Source: Muribaculaceae bacterium
GTDB lineage: Bacteria > Bacteroidota > Bacteroidia > Bacteroidales > Muribaculaceae
Direction: 5' to 3'
Length of the DNA stretch: 42,908 nucleotides
Assembly (NCBI GenBank): GCA_023663365.1
Contig: JAMPHP010000009.1
Span: forward strand, 1-42,908
Both the position numbers and the translations under genes were made by a program. Below are positions 6,349 to 14,960 of this stretch, in pieces (position 1 is the first letter of the stretch; each line of letters starts with the position of its first letter). The notes under the pieces were generated by a model. It ran no database searches. It saw only the letters and a program-made list of their open reading frames with translations, and was not told where the DNA came from.

Positions 6349-8142
6349 ATGATTGCAATGCACTCCATTCAACAGCTGTCCGTTATGGCGCGCCTGACCA
6401 TCTACTTCATCACAGCCACCGCCTGCCAGCTCTTGATGGCCGTCCTTTTCACCCTCAACCTCGACGGCTTCATCTCCGTGTGGATGCTCACCACCTGCGC
6501 GCTCGAGGCTGCCCTCCCCGCTTCGCTCGTGTTCGTGCTGCCCGGCCGATGGAAGGCCGTCTCTCCGACTGTTGTGGGCTTTATGGCTGTGTTCTTCTTC
6601 GCCAACATCCTCTTTGCCCGCTTCACCAACGATATGATACCCATAGGGCTCGTGCTGCACTCGGCAAGCTACAACGGCGAAGCCTTAGGCTGCGTGCCCT
6701 CACTGCTGCGCCTTCACGACCTCCCCTATCTCTTCATGACCGCCATTGCTGTGGCGGCCTACATCGTCCTCGGCATAGGTGCAATCACGCGGCCCACGAA
6801 GCACCGCAAAAGTATGGCTGTCATACCGCTGATTATACTCGTATCCTACGTGCTCTGGTTGGCGATCCTCTGCGAAAAAGCCGCCCAGCCGGAAACCGAA
6901 GGCTATGCCGCACGCGTGGCCGAAGGATTTGCCATCAAGACAGGCGCCAAGAAAATAGCGCACCGGCGCACGAACACTTCCGATTTCTGGCTCGGATGCG
7001 GCTTCGGCCTGTTCACTGTCAGCCAGTACGAATTTCTCAACGATGGCCGGCAGATAGACCTCACGCCCGAGCAACGCACGCAGATAGCCGACTTCATGCG
7101 CACTCCGGCCACTTCAGCGGCCGACAGCACTTTTGCAGCCAACCGCCACAAAAACCTCATATTCATCGTAGTGGAATCGCTCAACGCCTGGACCGTAGGC
7201 AAGCACTACGACGGCCGAGCCATAACCCCGGTCATGGACTCGCTCATAAACCTCCCGGGCACTATCAGCTGCCTCAATGTGGTGCCTCAGGTTTTATATG
7301 GCGAGTCGTCTGACGGGCAGTTCATGTACAACACCGGCCTGCTGCCGCTCAGGCGCACGTCCGTAGCACTCTACTTCCCCTCAAACACTTATCATCCACA
7401 GACGCTGGTATCGTCCTTGGGCTACTGTGTCGCCGAGGAGTTCATTGCCGAGCGTCCGAAGATATGGAACCACTACCTCACCACAGGCCAATACCGCTAC
7501 ACAAAACTCCACTGCGACCTCTACTCCCGCGACAAGCGCACTTCCGACGAGAGGGTCCTCACCACCGCCGCCGACTCCATCGCCGCCATGAAGCAGCCTT
7601 TCTACACATTCATCACCACCATATCGACGCACTATAATTTTACCGAGAAGAACATGCCTCACCCGGCGTGGATATCGGGGCTTGAGCTCGACAAGCTCCA
7701 CATCGACTACCTCTGCTCTATCCACAATGTCGACCGCCTCATCGGCGTGTTTATCGAGAGGCTCCGCCGCGAAGGGCTGCTCGACGACTCTGTGATAGTC
7801 ATCGCCTCCGACCACCACGTAGCCGTGTCCGACCCTGCTGCACCGGCTAATCAGGGTGGCATAGAGCCCATAGTATTCATAGCCTTGAACACCGGCCGCC
7901 ACGAAAAAATCGACCGCCCCGTGGGGCAAATCGATGTCTACCCCACCATCCTCGAGATTATGGGGCGGCCGGCGCAGTCCATAGGCATGTCGATGCTCGA
8001 CACGGCCAACGCCTCGTCGGTCGACGGGCACGGACTGCTCATAGGCACCTCAGGCGACAGCATCGACGCCCGCAAGCGCAGGGCATGGGATATTTCCGAG
8101 TTGATTATCCGCGGCGATTACTTCGGCTCTACCAAAGATTGA
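6349..8142 (+). CDS. LtaS-like membrane sulfatase-fold phosphotransferase
   Basis: 597 residues from the first ATG. About five transmembrane segments fill residues 15-176, followed by a periplasmic alkaline-phosphatase-fold domain of the LTA synthase/sulfatase family. Expected metal and nucleophile positions are visible: E276 in 'IVVESLN', a nucleophile region 'GESSDGQFMYNTGLLPL' (S320 at the place of the LtaS catalytic Thr), H428 in 'ISTHYNF', and D488-H489 in 'IASDHH'. Gram-negative members transfer phosphoglycerol or phosphoethanolamine onto envelope glycans or lipids; the substrate here is unknown. The start is uncertain because a -7 box ends 4 bp before the first ATG; Met at 6358 or 6385 are alternatives and both keep all membrane segments. 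The 3' end overlaps the convergent DUF4421 gene by 14 bp. Confidence 0.82.
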   Translation: MIAMHSIQQLSVMARLTIYFITATACQLLMAVLFTLNLDGFISVWMLTTCALEAALPASLVFVLPGRWKAVSPTVVGFMAVFFFANILFARFTNDMIPIGLVLHSASYNGEALGCVPSLLRLHDLPYLFMTAIAVAAYIVLGIGAITRPTKHRKSMAVIPLIILVSYVLWLAILCEKAAQPETEGYAARVAEGFAIKTGAKKIAHRRTNTSDFWLGCGFGLFTVSQYEFLNDGRQIDLTPEQRTQIADFMRTPATSAADSTFAANRHKNLIFIVVESLNAWTVGKHYDGRAITPVMDSLINLPGTISCLNVVPQVLYGESSDGQFMYNTGLLPLRRTSVALYFPSNTYHPQTLVSSLGYCVAEEFIAERPKIWNHYLTTGQYRYTKLHCDLYSRDKRTSDERVLTTAADSIAAMKQPFYTFITTISTHYNFTEKNMPHPAWISGLELDKLHIDYLCSIHNVDRLIGVFIERLRREGLLDDSVIVIASDHHVAVSDPAAPANQGGIEPIVFIALNTGRHEKIDRPVGQIDVYPTILEIMGRPAQSIGMSMLDTANASSVDGHGLLIGTSGDSIDARKRRAWDISELIIRGDYFGSTKD

Positions 8143-9202
8143 AGCGGAAGCCAAGCACAGCCTCGCCACTGAGCACTCCGCCGGTGTAAGTGGTCTGATG
8201 ATTGTTGATAATGGCCACGTCGAACTTACCGACCGCGCCGAAGAACCATCGGCCCGAGTTCCACACCACAGAGAGCTTAAGGCGATTGTAGAGTGAGAGC
8301 GACACCTTCTCCTTGGTGCCATCTTCCCAGGGCGTCACGAAGCCCTTGCGCACACCGATGATAGGCGATTCACTCACGCCGAGCACCCAGTTGCGGGCAA
8401 AGAGCCAGTTATAGCCATAGCCAAGGCGCAAGGCGTAGTTGTGAGTATCCACGCGGTAGTGATAGTCAGGTCCCCAGTCGGAGGGCAACAAGTCGCGATA
8501 GCTCTCGGGCAACTGCGCGAAATCGAAATCGAGCTTTTGGGTATATATCGAGAAACCCGTATAGAAAGAGCCCTGGCTTCGCTTCTGTATGCGGCTGAAA
8601 TTGAACGACGCCGCCTCGGAGTAGCGCTTATGATTGAAGAAATAGTAAGCATCGACACCCCAGGTGGAGTTGTTGATGCCCGAAAAAGCGAGATTGGGCT
8701 TGATTGGATTCGACGTGTCGCCGATTTTTCGGATTGTGGAGCCCACATCATTATTTATCATATAGAACTCCGCCGCAAAGAGCATGCAGTTGAAGCCGAA
8801 GCGGAAGCGCTCGCGCGAGCGGTCGATGCCGCCAAACACTTTGCTCACATTCACGTCGTAGCCCACCGACAAGGCAAGATAGGTGAGATAGAGACCCACC
8901 GACGTCGATGGATCGCCATGCATATATATCTCCTTGCTCTCGGGCAGCGCGAAGCGGTAGCCGTCGAGCCAGCTGTCGGTGGTCAGCTTCACATTGAATT
9001 TATAGCCCGTACCGGCTACATAGGTAGTGTCGTAGCCGTTGAAGAAATTGTTGCCCCAGCGGTAAGTGTTCACCACAAAGCGAGGAAATTTGCCCCACTC
9101 AGCAATAGAATCGAGATCAAACGAACGCGCCGACACCGCCTGTGGAAGCACAAGCAGCATGAGAAGCGTCAATATTCCAAATATCCTTTTCAACCTTTTC
9201 AT
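8129..9202 (-). CDS. DUF4421-family outer-membrane protein
   Basis: About 357 residues starting at the ATG at 9200-9202, which gives a clear signal peptide (basic 'MKRLKRIF', then a hydrophobic run ending PQAVSA). The rest is rich in alternating aromatic/polar strands, for example 'YALRLGYGYNWLFARNWVLGVS' split by short turns, and ends in 'GEAVLGFRFNLW', a C-terminal aromatic residue typical of outer-membrane barrels. The pattern 'RFVVNTYRWGNNFFNGYDTTYV' near the N-terminus matches my memory of DUF4421, a Bacteroidota family of unknown function. It was chosen over the Met at 9220 because that one lies on the -7 box. It converges with and overlaps the LtaS-like gene. Confidence 0.75.
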   Translation of the reverse strand: MKRLKRIFGILTLLMLLVLPQAVSARSFDLDSIAEWGKFPRFVVNTYRWGNNFFNGYDTTYVAGTGYKFNVKLTTDSWLDGYRFALPESKEIYMHGDPSTSVGLYLTYLALSVGYDVNVSKVFGGIDRSRERFRFGFNCMLFAAEFYMINNDVGSTIRKIGDTSNPIKPNLAFSGINNSTWGVDAYYFFNHKRYSEAASFNFSRIQKRSQGSFYTGFSIYTQKLDFDFAQLPESYRDLLPSDWGPDYHYRVDTHNYALRLGYGYNWLFARNWVLGVSESPIIGVRKGFVTPWEDGTKEKVSLSLYNRLKLSVVWNSGRWFFGAVGKFDVAIINNHQTTYTGGVLSGEAVLGFRFNLW

Positions 9203-9217
9203 TGCCTTTAACACTTG

Positions 9218-9225
9218 CAAAATTA
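9218..9225 (-). promoter_or_regulatory. -7 box of the DUF4421 gene
   Basis: The minus strand reads TAATTTTG, an exact TAnnTTTG match, 15 bp before the chosen ATG. The -33 element is weak. Confidence 0.55.
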
Positions 9226-9272
9226 AGAAAAAAAGAGATAAGAGCCATCGTCGACCGCCGTGATAGTGCTTT

Positions 9273-9294
9273 TTTCAAAGTTTTTGCGTAATTT
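9273..9294. repeat. 22-bp direct repeat, left copy
   Basis: Bases 9273-9294 are identical to 10425-10446. The shared sequence begins TTTCAAAG and ends GCGTAATTT. The right copy is part of the guaA promoter; this left copy continues as CGGAAA, so its -7 box is broken. Together they bracket the fic gene. Confidence 0.85.
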
Positions 9295-9441
9295 CGGAAA
9301 GCTTTCACATGAAGAGGTGTATAGAGGATGTTTCACAATTTTCGTATTGACTTAGAAACTGTTTAAAATTTATTTTATCTTGTCTTTGAGTGTCTTATCA
9401 ATGTATTTTTAATCTTGATTCAGTCATTTAGGAATTAGCCT

Positions 9442-10329
9442 CTAATATGGAATTCGGAATTTTTCAAGAATAAGTTTGAAATTATCCTGAGCCGTCAGGC
9501 AGGTATCCAAGAGATAGCCTTTGATTCTCGGCCAGTTGCGGAGACCATTATAGTAGAACATTTTGAGTTCATCGGCAATAATGAATGGCACATATCCGTG
9601 CCGAAGACATTCTCTGAACATTATCAACCGCCCGACACGCCCGTTGCCGTCTTGAAAAGGGTGGATTGATTCAAATCTATGGTGAAAATCAATAATGTCT
9701 TCAAACGATGGAGCCTTCTTACCATTGTATTCCCTCAGCAAGAGCTTGATTTCATTATGGACATCTTCAGGTGCAACGGTATCATTACCTCCAACTTCAT
9801 TCGGGACTTTCTTATAATCTTCGACCCTGAACCAACTCTTTCTGTCGTCCGATGTTCCCGACTTCAAAAGCAAGTGTAGATGTTTGATGTACTGCTCGGT
9901 CAGTCGACCCGTCGTATTCGCGATAATATAGTCAATGGCACGGAAATGATTTGTAGTCTCGATTATGTCATCGACATTTATTGATTCTTCGGTAATTCCT
10001 ATGGTATTGGTTTCAAAGATAAATCTGGTCTGGTCGTGAGTAAGACGGCTTCCTTCGATATGATTGGAGTTGTAAGTGAGGTCGATTTGTATGCGGTGAT
10101 ATATACCTCCTTTGACCCTCCCGGCCATTTGCTCACGAAGAACACCCAAGAGCGGCGACACCTTTTCGGTTGCCTTATTTCGTCGTGAAATCTCTGCATC
10201 ATCAGGTATACACCAGGTCTTACCCACAAGGTATGCACCTTTGAGTTTGCCATTTGCGCAATAATTTCGGGCGGTTCTCTCGGATACGCCATGTATCTCT
10301 GCCCATTCTTTGACTGACAAGTATTCCAT
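9442..10329 (-). CDS. Fic-family protein with N-terminal helix-turn-helix
   Basis: 295 residues in two parts. Residues 1-45 ('YLSVKEWAEIHGVSERTARNY', then 'GKTWCIP') look like a MerR/excisionase-type DNA-binding helix-turn-helix. Residues 75-290 form a Fic domain: the inhibitory-helix motif S88-x-x-x-E92-G93 ('SNHIEG'), the catalytic loop HPFQDGNGRVGR at 223-234 with all canonical residues (H223, F225, D227, N229, R231, R234), and a flap region before it. Fic enzymes transfer AMP or other nucleotide groups to target proteins; the inhibitory helix on the N-terminal side makes this a class II protein whose activity is held back until the helix is displaced. Base composition is visibly AT-richer than its neighbours, and the gene sits between direct repeats. 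The target is unknown, and no antitoxin-like partner gene is present. Confidence 0.9.
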   Translation of the reverse strand: MEYLSVKEWAEIHGVSERTARNYCANGKLKGAYLVGKTWCIPDDAEISRRNKATEKVSPLLGVLREQMAGRVKGGIYHRIQIDLTYNSNHIEGSRLTHDQTRFIFETNTIGITEESINVDDIIETTNHFRAIDYIIANTTGRLTEQYIKHLHLLLKSGTSDDRKSWFRVEDYKKVPNEVGGNDTVAPEDVHNEIKLLLREYNGKKAPSFEDIIDFHHRFESIHPFQDGNGRVGRLIMFRECLRHGYVPFIIADELKMFYYNGLRNWPRIKGYLLDTCLTAQDNFKLILEKFRIPY

Positions 10330-10330
10330 T

Positions 10331-10397
10331 TATCGGCAAGTTTTTCGTTAAAAACATAGGGCAAAGATAGCGAAACTTGCCGATATCGGCAAGTTTT
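10331..10397 (-). promoter_or_regulatory. fic promoter and palindromic operator
   Basis: Bases 10373-10396 are a perfect 24-bp palindrome: a 12-base left arm AAACTTGCCGAT followed by its exact reverse complement. The right-hand half TATCGGCAAGTTTT (10384-10397) recurs as a 14-bp direct copy at 10331-10344, between promoter and start codon. The fic -7 box TATCTTTG (minus strand, 10362-10369) lies between the palindrome and the extra half-site. The arrangement suits repression by a dimeric DNA-binding protein, most simply the HTH domain of the Fic protein itself (inference). Confidence 0.7.
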
Positions 10398-10424
10398 GTG
10401 TGTTCCGTCTATTTTTCAAGGTTA

Positions 10425-10448
10425 TTTCAAAGTTTTTGCGTAATTTTG
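10425..10448 (+). promoter_or_regulatory. guaA promoter region with right copy of the 22-bp repeat
   Basis: The -7 box TAATTTTG is at 10441-10448, 21 bp before the guaA start codon. The bases 10425-10446 are duplicated at 9273-9294 on the far side of fic. Confidence 0.65.
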
Positions 10449-10469
10449 CACAATAATCACACAAGTTTT

Positions 10470-11999
10470 ATGCAGGAGAAAATAGTAATCCTCGACTTCG
10501 GCTCGCAGACCACTCAATTGATTGGCCGACGTATTCGCGAGCTGAGCATCTATAGCGAGATAATCCCCTACAACAAGTACCCCTTCGGGCGTGAAAGCGA
10601 CGAAGGCATCATCGGCGTGATCCTCTCCGGCAGCCCGCTCTCTGTCTACGACAAAGACGCCTTCAAAGTCGACATCAGCGCTATCGCGGCCAAGGTGCCC
10701 GTGCTCGGCATCTGCTATGGAGCACAGCTCATGGCCATGACCTACGGCGGCAAAGTGGAGCCCGCTCCTTCGCGCGAATACGGCCGCGCACACCTCGACT
10801 TTATCGACTCCGAGTGCCCCATCTTCGCAGGTATTGAGCCCGGAGCTCAGGTGTGGATGAGCCACGGCGACACCATCACCGCCCTCCCCGAAATCTTCCG
10901 GCGCGTTGCGTCCACTCCCGAAGTGCACTTCGCAGCTTTCGAGGCCTCGCCTACGATGTGGGGTGTGCAGTTCCACCCCGAAGTGTACCACAGCGAGTGC
11001 GGCATGCGCCTGCTCGAGAACTTCGCCGTAGGCGTGTGCGGTGCATCGCGCTCGTGGAGTGCAGAGTCCTTCATCGACAGCACCGTAGCTGAGCTCAAAG
11101 AGCAGCTCGGCGACGACCGCGTGATCCTCGGCCTCAGCGGAGGCGTCGACTCCTCGGTAGCCGCCGTGCTCCTCAACCGTGCTATCGGCGACCGCCTCAC
11201 CTGTATATTCGTAGACCACGGCATGCTCCGCAAAAACGAATTCGACGACGTGCTCCGCGACTACCACTGCCTCGGCCTGAACGTGCGCGGCGTCGATGCC
11301 TCCGACAAATTCTTCGCCGACCTCGCAGGCGTGACCGACCCCGAGCGTAAGCGCAAAATCATCGGAGCCGACTTCATCGAAGTATTCGATGCCGAAGCAG
11401 CCAAAATCACCGATGCACGCTGGCTCGCGCAAGGCACTATTTACCCCGACTGCATCGAGTCGCTGTCGATCACCGGCACCGTCATTAAAAGCCACCACAA
11501 CGTGGGCGGCCTCCCCGAGCGCATGAACCTCCGCCTGTGCGAACCCCTCCGACTCCTCTTCAAGGATGAAGTGCGTGCCGTAGGTCGCGCTCTCGGTATG
11601 CCCGAGCACCTCATCAGCCGCCATCCCTTCCCCGGCCCCGGCCTGGCCGTGCGCATCCTCGGCGAAGTCACGCGCGAGAAAGTAGGCATCCTGCAGGAAG
11701 CCGACCACATCTTCATCCAAGGCCTCCGCGACAGCGGCCTCTACAACGACGTGTGGCAGGCCGGTGCGATACTCCTGCCTGTGCAGAGCGTGGGCGTGAT
11801 GGGCGACGAGCGCACCTACGAGCGCGCCGTAGCTCTCCGTGCCGTTACCTCGACCGATGCCATGACCGCCGACTGGGCTCACCTGCCCTACGAGTTCCTG
11901 GCCAAGGTGTCGAACGACATCATCCGCCGTGTCCGCGGCGTGAACCGCGTATGCTACGACATCTCCTCAAAGCCACCGGCCACAATCGAATGGGAGTAA
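10470..11999 (+). CDS. guaA: GMP synthase (glutamine-hydrolysing)
   Basis: 509 residues from the ATG at 10470 ('[20 protein letters not shown]'); the frame is open further upstream but that part overlaps the promoter. The class I glutamine amidotransferase domain has C82 in '[11 protein letters not shown]', and H169 and E171 in 'GVQFHPEV'. The ATP-pyrophosphatase domain has the P-loop '[11 protein letters not shown]' at about 220-230, and the C-terminal dimerisation domain ends '[11 protein letters not shown]'. It converts XMP, ATP and glutamine to GMP, the last step of guanine nucleotide synthesis in the cytoplasm. It is monocistronic, closed by a strong terminator. Confidence 0.97.
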   Translation: MQEKIVILDFGSQTTQLIGRRIRELSIYSEIIPYNKYPFGRESDEGIIGVILSGSPLSVYDKDAFKVDISAIAAKVPVLGICYGAQLMAMTYGGKVEPAPSREYGRAHLDFIDSECPIFAGIEPGAQVWMSHGDTITALPEIFRRVASTPEVHFAAFEASPTMWGVQFHPEVYHSECGMRLLENFAVGVCGASRSWSAESFIDSTVAELKEQLGDDRVILGLSGGVDSSVAAVLLNRAIGDRLTCIFVDHGMLRKNEFDDVLRDYHCLGLNVRGVDASDKFFADLAGVTDPERKRKIIGADFIEVFDAEAAKITDARWLAQGTIYPDCIESLSITGTVIKSHHNVGGLPERMNLRLCEPLRLLFKDEVRAVGRALGMPEHLISRHPFPGPGLAVRILGEVTREKVGILQEADHIFIQGLRDSGLYNDVWQAGAILLPVQSVGVMGDERTYERAVALRAVTSTDAMTADWAHLPYEFLAKVSNDIIRRVRGVNRVCYDISSKPPATIEWE

Positions 12000-12019
12000 G
12001 CCACGCAGCCAAATAGCAC

Positions 12020-12065
12020 ACAGCCATTTATATTCTTTTTCACGAATATAAATGGCTGTTTTTTT
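12020..12065 (+). terminator. guaA terminator
   Basis: A 16-bp perfect stem, ACAGCCATTTATATTC paired with GAATATAAATGGCTGT, encloses a TTTTTCAC loop and is followed by T-rich sequence to 12065. It lies 20 bp after the guaA stop codon. Confidence 0.92.
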
Positions 12066-12073
12066 CGGGGTTG

Positions 12074-14389
12074 TCAATTTGTAAATCGCGACTTTTCGGA
12101 ATTGCCTGCACCGGTGCCACGATAGCGATCGCGGGTGGTATTGAAGCGGTATTGCAAAGTGAGCATTACCGAGCGGCCGGGCGAATAGTTTTTCTGCTGA
12201 ATCTGCACGGCATCGCTGCAAAGATTGAAGTCTCTCTTGGCGGAATCGAACAGATCCTTAGCCTCAAGTGTCACACTGAAGGCATCTTTGAAGAATCCTT
12301 TGTGGATTTTGGCATTGACATACCAGGGAGTATTTGTCAGACGCGTGTTGTTGTCCCAACCGCGGGTCATCAGTTGCGCATCGACGTTGAGCAAGATGTC
12401 AAAGGGTAGCTTTACCGCGTTCTGCCACTGGAACATGAATATAGGGGTATTCATCTTAACAAGCTCACCATTTACCGGCAGCGCGAGCCATTGCTTCATC
12501 ATGCCGACATTCACTTTGGGTTGCCATACGCCCACTTGGAAATTTCCACCCACGAAGGCTTGGAAATAGTGGCGGTGGTTGAGATTGGCTGTGCGTATGA
12601 TTGTGGCCTCGCCGTCTGTGCCATAAGGCTCGGTGATGTGATACACCCCATCCTTGAAGTACGTGTAGGAGAGCTGAGCGAAGAATCGGCGCCATTGAGC
12701 CATATATTCCACTGTCTGCATCTTCGTGGGTTTCAGATAGGGATTGCCGGTTTCGTATGTCAGACGGTTGATATAGCTGACCGCGCCGTCGAGTTGGCCG
12801 TAGCCGGGGCGAACGGTCTTGCCGGTATAGTTCAGCCCCATTCTCACTTTGCCGACTTGGGTAGCGATATTGAGCGAGGGGAAGAGATTGTTGTAGGTTT
12901 TGCTCTGACCCTCCTGTAGTGCCCCCTTCTCATAGTAGCTGAACTTCACATGTTCGTAGCGCAGACCTATACCGACTATGAAACGACCGAAGCGTTGTCC
13001 TAATTCGGCAAATACAGCGACATTGCTTTCATCCACGCAGTTGTCGGCATCAGGAGTCTCCGGGATATTGGCAGAGAAAAGGTTGGTGGAGCGGGTATCG
13101 GTATATTCTTGACCTACTTTTATCTGACCTTTCCATAAAGGATAAGTCAGAACAAGCTTCTCAGCAAACATACGGTTAAGGTTGGTTGAAGTGGTGTTTA
13201 CCTCGCGGTCATCACCCATTTCACTGAGTTCGTTGTTGAATGTCAGTTCACGACTCTTATACCATAGATAATCGGCATTGAAGTCAATGTTGAGCTTGCC
13301 GACAATGCCATTATAATAGAGGTTGGCATAGTGGCGTGGAACGGCGGTCGTCTGATTATGTACCTCTGAGCTGTAGCGGTCGAGCAACGAGCCATCCTGC
13401 CATATTTCGCTTGGTATTGTCCCGTCGGTGTGATGTCGGTTCCAAGAGTTCTGATAGTACGCGCCTAAGCTGTGGCGGCCGTTAATCATGTATGAGAATC
13501 CGAGTTTTCCGGTCATGTCATTGTATGATTCCTTGCCGATTGTGCTGACGAACTGGCGATAATTGCCATTGGAGGTGCTTGTGTTCATATCATTTAGGCG
13601 GTCAAAACGGGTGTCGCCTCTCCACCATCCATAGTTGGCGAAAACCTCAAGGCGGCCGGTGCGGTATTTGAGGTCGAGCGAATTGCCTGTGCGGAAGTAA
13701 TGTTGGAATCCATTGTCGGTGCGCAGTGTGCCGCTTAAGCCGTCACCTTTGGGTGGCTTTGTGCGGATACGTATCACCGACTTCACATCTGCCGCGTATG
13801 CAGCCCCGGGATTGGTGATGAGCTCCACATGCTTGATATCGCCGGAGTTGAGTAGCGAGAGTTCCTGAAGGTCGTTTACTTTTCGTCCATTGATGTAGAT
13901 TGCCGGAGCGCCTTTGCCAAATACTTCGAGTGTGCCGCCATTGTCAACAAGCATCGGAACACGCACAAGTACATCGTTTGCAGTTCCGGCAATCGCAAGA
14001 GAGCTGCCCTCTACATTAGTTACCAATGCGTTTCCTTTCATTGTTGTGGTCGGACGTGAGGCTTTAACCACGACCTCTCCAAGTTCTACTGTGGACGGAC
14101 GCAGCGTGATGACTCCCATATCGCCCGATTTCGGGACATTGGCGACTATTGGTTCATATCCGGTGAATGACACCTTTGCTATCAAATTGCAGTCGGTGGC
14201 GGTAGGGATTGAGAAGCTCCCTTCTGCATCTGATATGCCACCTGCGATATATGTGGAATCACAGTAGAGCACCACATTTACGAAGTCGAGCGGCTCGTTA
14301 TTCTCGCCAAGAATACGACCCTTGATGTCGCGGCAGAAAGCCGGGAGGATTGCGAAGAATGCAATCAGAAAAGAGATAGTATATTTCAT
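12074..14389 (-). CDS. TonB-dependent-receptor-like outer-membrane protein (OMP_b-brl_3 type)
   Basis: 771 residues. A signal peptide (MKYTISFLIAFFAILPAFC) is followed by a carboxypeptidase-regulatory-like domain (about 22-95: 'DIKGRILGENNEPLDFVNVVLY', 'GSFSIP', 'SFTGYEP'). A plug-like domain comes next (about 110-215: 'DVLVRVPMLVDNGG', 'AIYINGRKV', 'IKHVELITNPGAAY'), then a long barrel with repeated aromatic beta-strands. This order is that of the 'outer membrane beta-barrel family' proteins with PF14905, related to TonB-dependent receptors but not SusC. No SusD-like partner follows. The start codon overlaps the stop of the upstream lipoprotein gene (ATGA, 14386-14389), so the two are translationally coupled. 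The cargo is unknown. Confidence 0.82.
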   Translation of the reverse strand: MKYTISFLIAFFAILPAFCRDIKGRILGENNEPLDFVNVVLYCDSTYIAGGISDAEGSFSIPTATDCNLIAKVSFTGYEPIVANVPKSGDMGVITLRPSTVELGEVVVKASRPTTTMKGNALVTNVEGSSLAIAGTANDVLVRVPMLVDNGGTLEVFGKGAPAIYINGRKVNDLQELSLLNSGDIKHVELITNPGAAYAADVKSVIRIRTKPPKGDGLSGTLRTDNGFQHYFRTGNSLDLKYRTGRLEVFANYGWWRGDTRFDRLNDMNTSTSNGNYRQFVSTIGKESYNDMTGKLGFSYMINGRHSLGAYYQNSWNRHHTDGTIPSEIWQDGSLLDRYSSEVHNQTTAVPRHYANLYYNGIVGKLNIDFNADYLWYKSRELTFNNELSEMGDDREVNTTSTNLNRMFAEKLVLTYPLWKGQIKVGQEYTDTRSTNLFSANIPETPDADNCVDESNVAVFAELGQRFGRFIVGIGLRYEHVKFSYYEKGALQEGQSKTYNNLFPSLNIATQVGKVRMGLNYTGKTVRPGYGQLDGAVSYINRLTYETGNPYLKPTKMQTVEYMAQWRRFFAQLSYTYFKDGVYHITEPYGTDGEATIIRTANLNHRHYFQAFVGGNFQVGVWQPKVNVGMMKQWLALPVNGELVKMNTPIFMFQWQNAVKLPFDILLNVDAQLMTRGWDNNTRLTNTPWYVNAKIHKGFFKDAFSVTLEAKDLFDSAKRDFNLCSDAVQIQQKNYSPGRSVMLTLQYRFNTTRDRYRGTGAGNSEKSRFTN

Positions 14390-14814
14390 CGTGTCTGTTT
14401 TTTGATTTCGATAAGTGCGTCGATAAGACTTCCGTCAAGGTTGATGCCTTTTTCTTCCATTTTGTCGGAGATTTTCTGTTTTGTGTCGCTGAGGACCTTG
14501 CTGTCGAGCTCTTCCCACGTGAGTATTTCAGAACCGTCACCATTGGTTGTCACACGGGCATTGCGCTCCGTTTTGTGGCCGGCAGAGTCTGTAACATTAT
14601 AGATTACCACAGCTTGAAATTTGCCGTCTTCAAGGTCGTGCGTATCGGCCAACCCAATATATTCCACATCGTGGATTGAGTCGAGGTAAGCGAGGGTGGC
14701 GTTACCTATATTGCGATCGCGTGTGTCACCTTGACCGACATTCCAAGCGCACGATGTAAGTGCGGCGTGAGCCATTATTACAGCTATGGCGAGCGTTAAA
14801 ATTTTCTTAGTCAT
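14386..14814 (-). CDS. Small putative lipoprotein
   Basis: 142 residues. The N-terminus MTKKILTLAIAVIMAHAA ends in a lipobox 'LTSC' with Cys at residue 22, so the protein should be lipid-anchored in the envelope. The remainder shows no family I recognise. It contains 'VEYIGLADTHDLEDGKFQAVVIYNVTD', probably a small beta-rich domain, and a Lys/Glu-rich helical C-terminus 'DTKQKISDKMEEKGINLDG'. It has its own consensus promoter and its last bases overlap the start of the downstream outer-membrane protein. It probably works with that protein, but function is unknown. Confidence 0.7.
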   Translation of the reverse strand: MTKKILTLAIAVIMAHAALTSCAWNVGQGDTRDRNIGNATLAYLDSIHDVEYIGLADTHDLEDGKFQAVVIYNVTDSAGHKTERNARVTTNGDGSEILTWEELDSKVLSDTKQKISDKMEEKGINLDGSLIDALIEIKKQTR

Positions 14815-14842
14815 TTGCGTCAGCTTTTTAATTTTACTGATG

Positions 14843-14875
14843 CAAAATTAGGTCTAAGGGCATCTTAACGCCAAA
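14843..14875 (-). promoter_or_regulatory. Promoter of the lipoprotein/OMP operon
   Basis: Minus strand: TTTG at 14872-14875, 21 bp spacer, TAATTTTG at 14843-14850. This matches the Bacteroidota -33/-7 consensus fully and lies 29 bp upstream of the lipoprotein start. Confidence 0.75.
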
Positions 14876-14960
14876 TATAAAAGCCTTAATACACGAAATG
14901 CAACACACTGATAATCAGTGGCTGCATTTCTTAAAAGTCTTAATAGAGATGTCGGAGGTC

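Noticed and set aside
10422-11882. 486-codon open frame antisense to guaA
   Set aside because: It is a shadow frame caused by strong GC bias at third codon positions; composition is His/Val/Glu-rich with no recognisable domain, while guaA on the other strand is certain.
12074-14389. SusC/SusD polysaccharide-utilisation locus
   Set aside because: The barrel protein is OMP_b-brl_3-like, shorter than SusC, and no SusD-like gene or glycoside hydrolase lies beside it.
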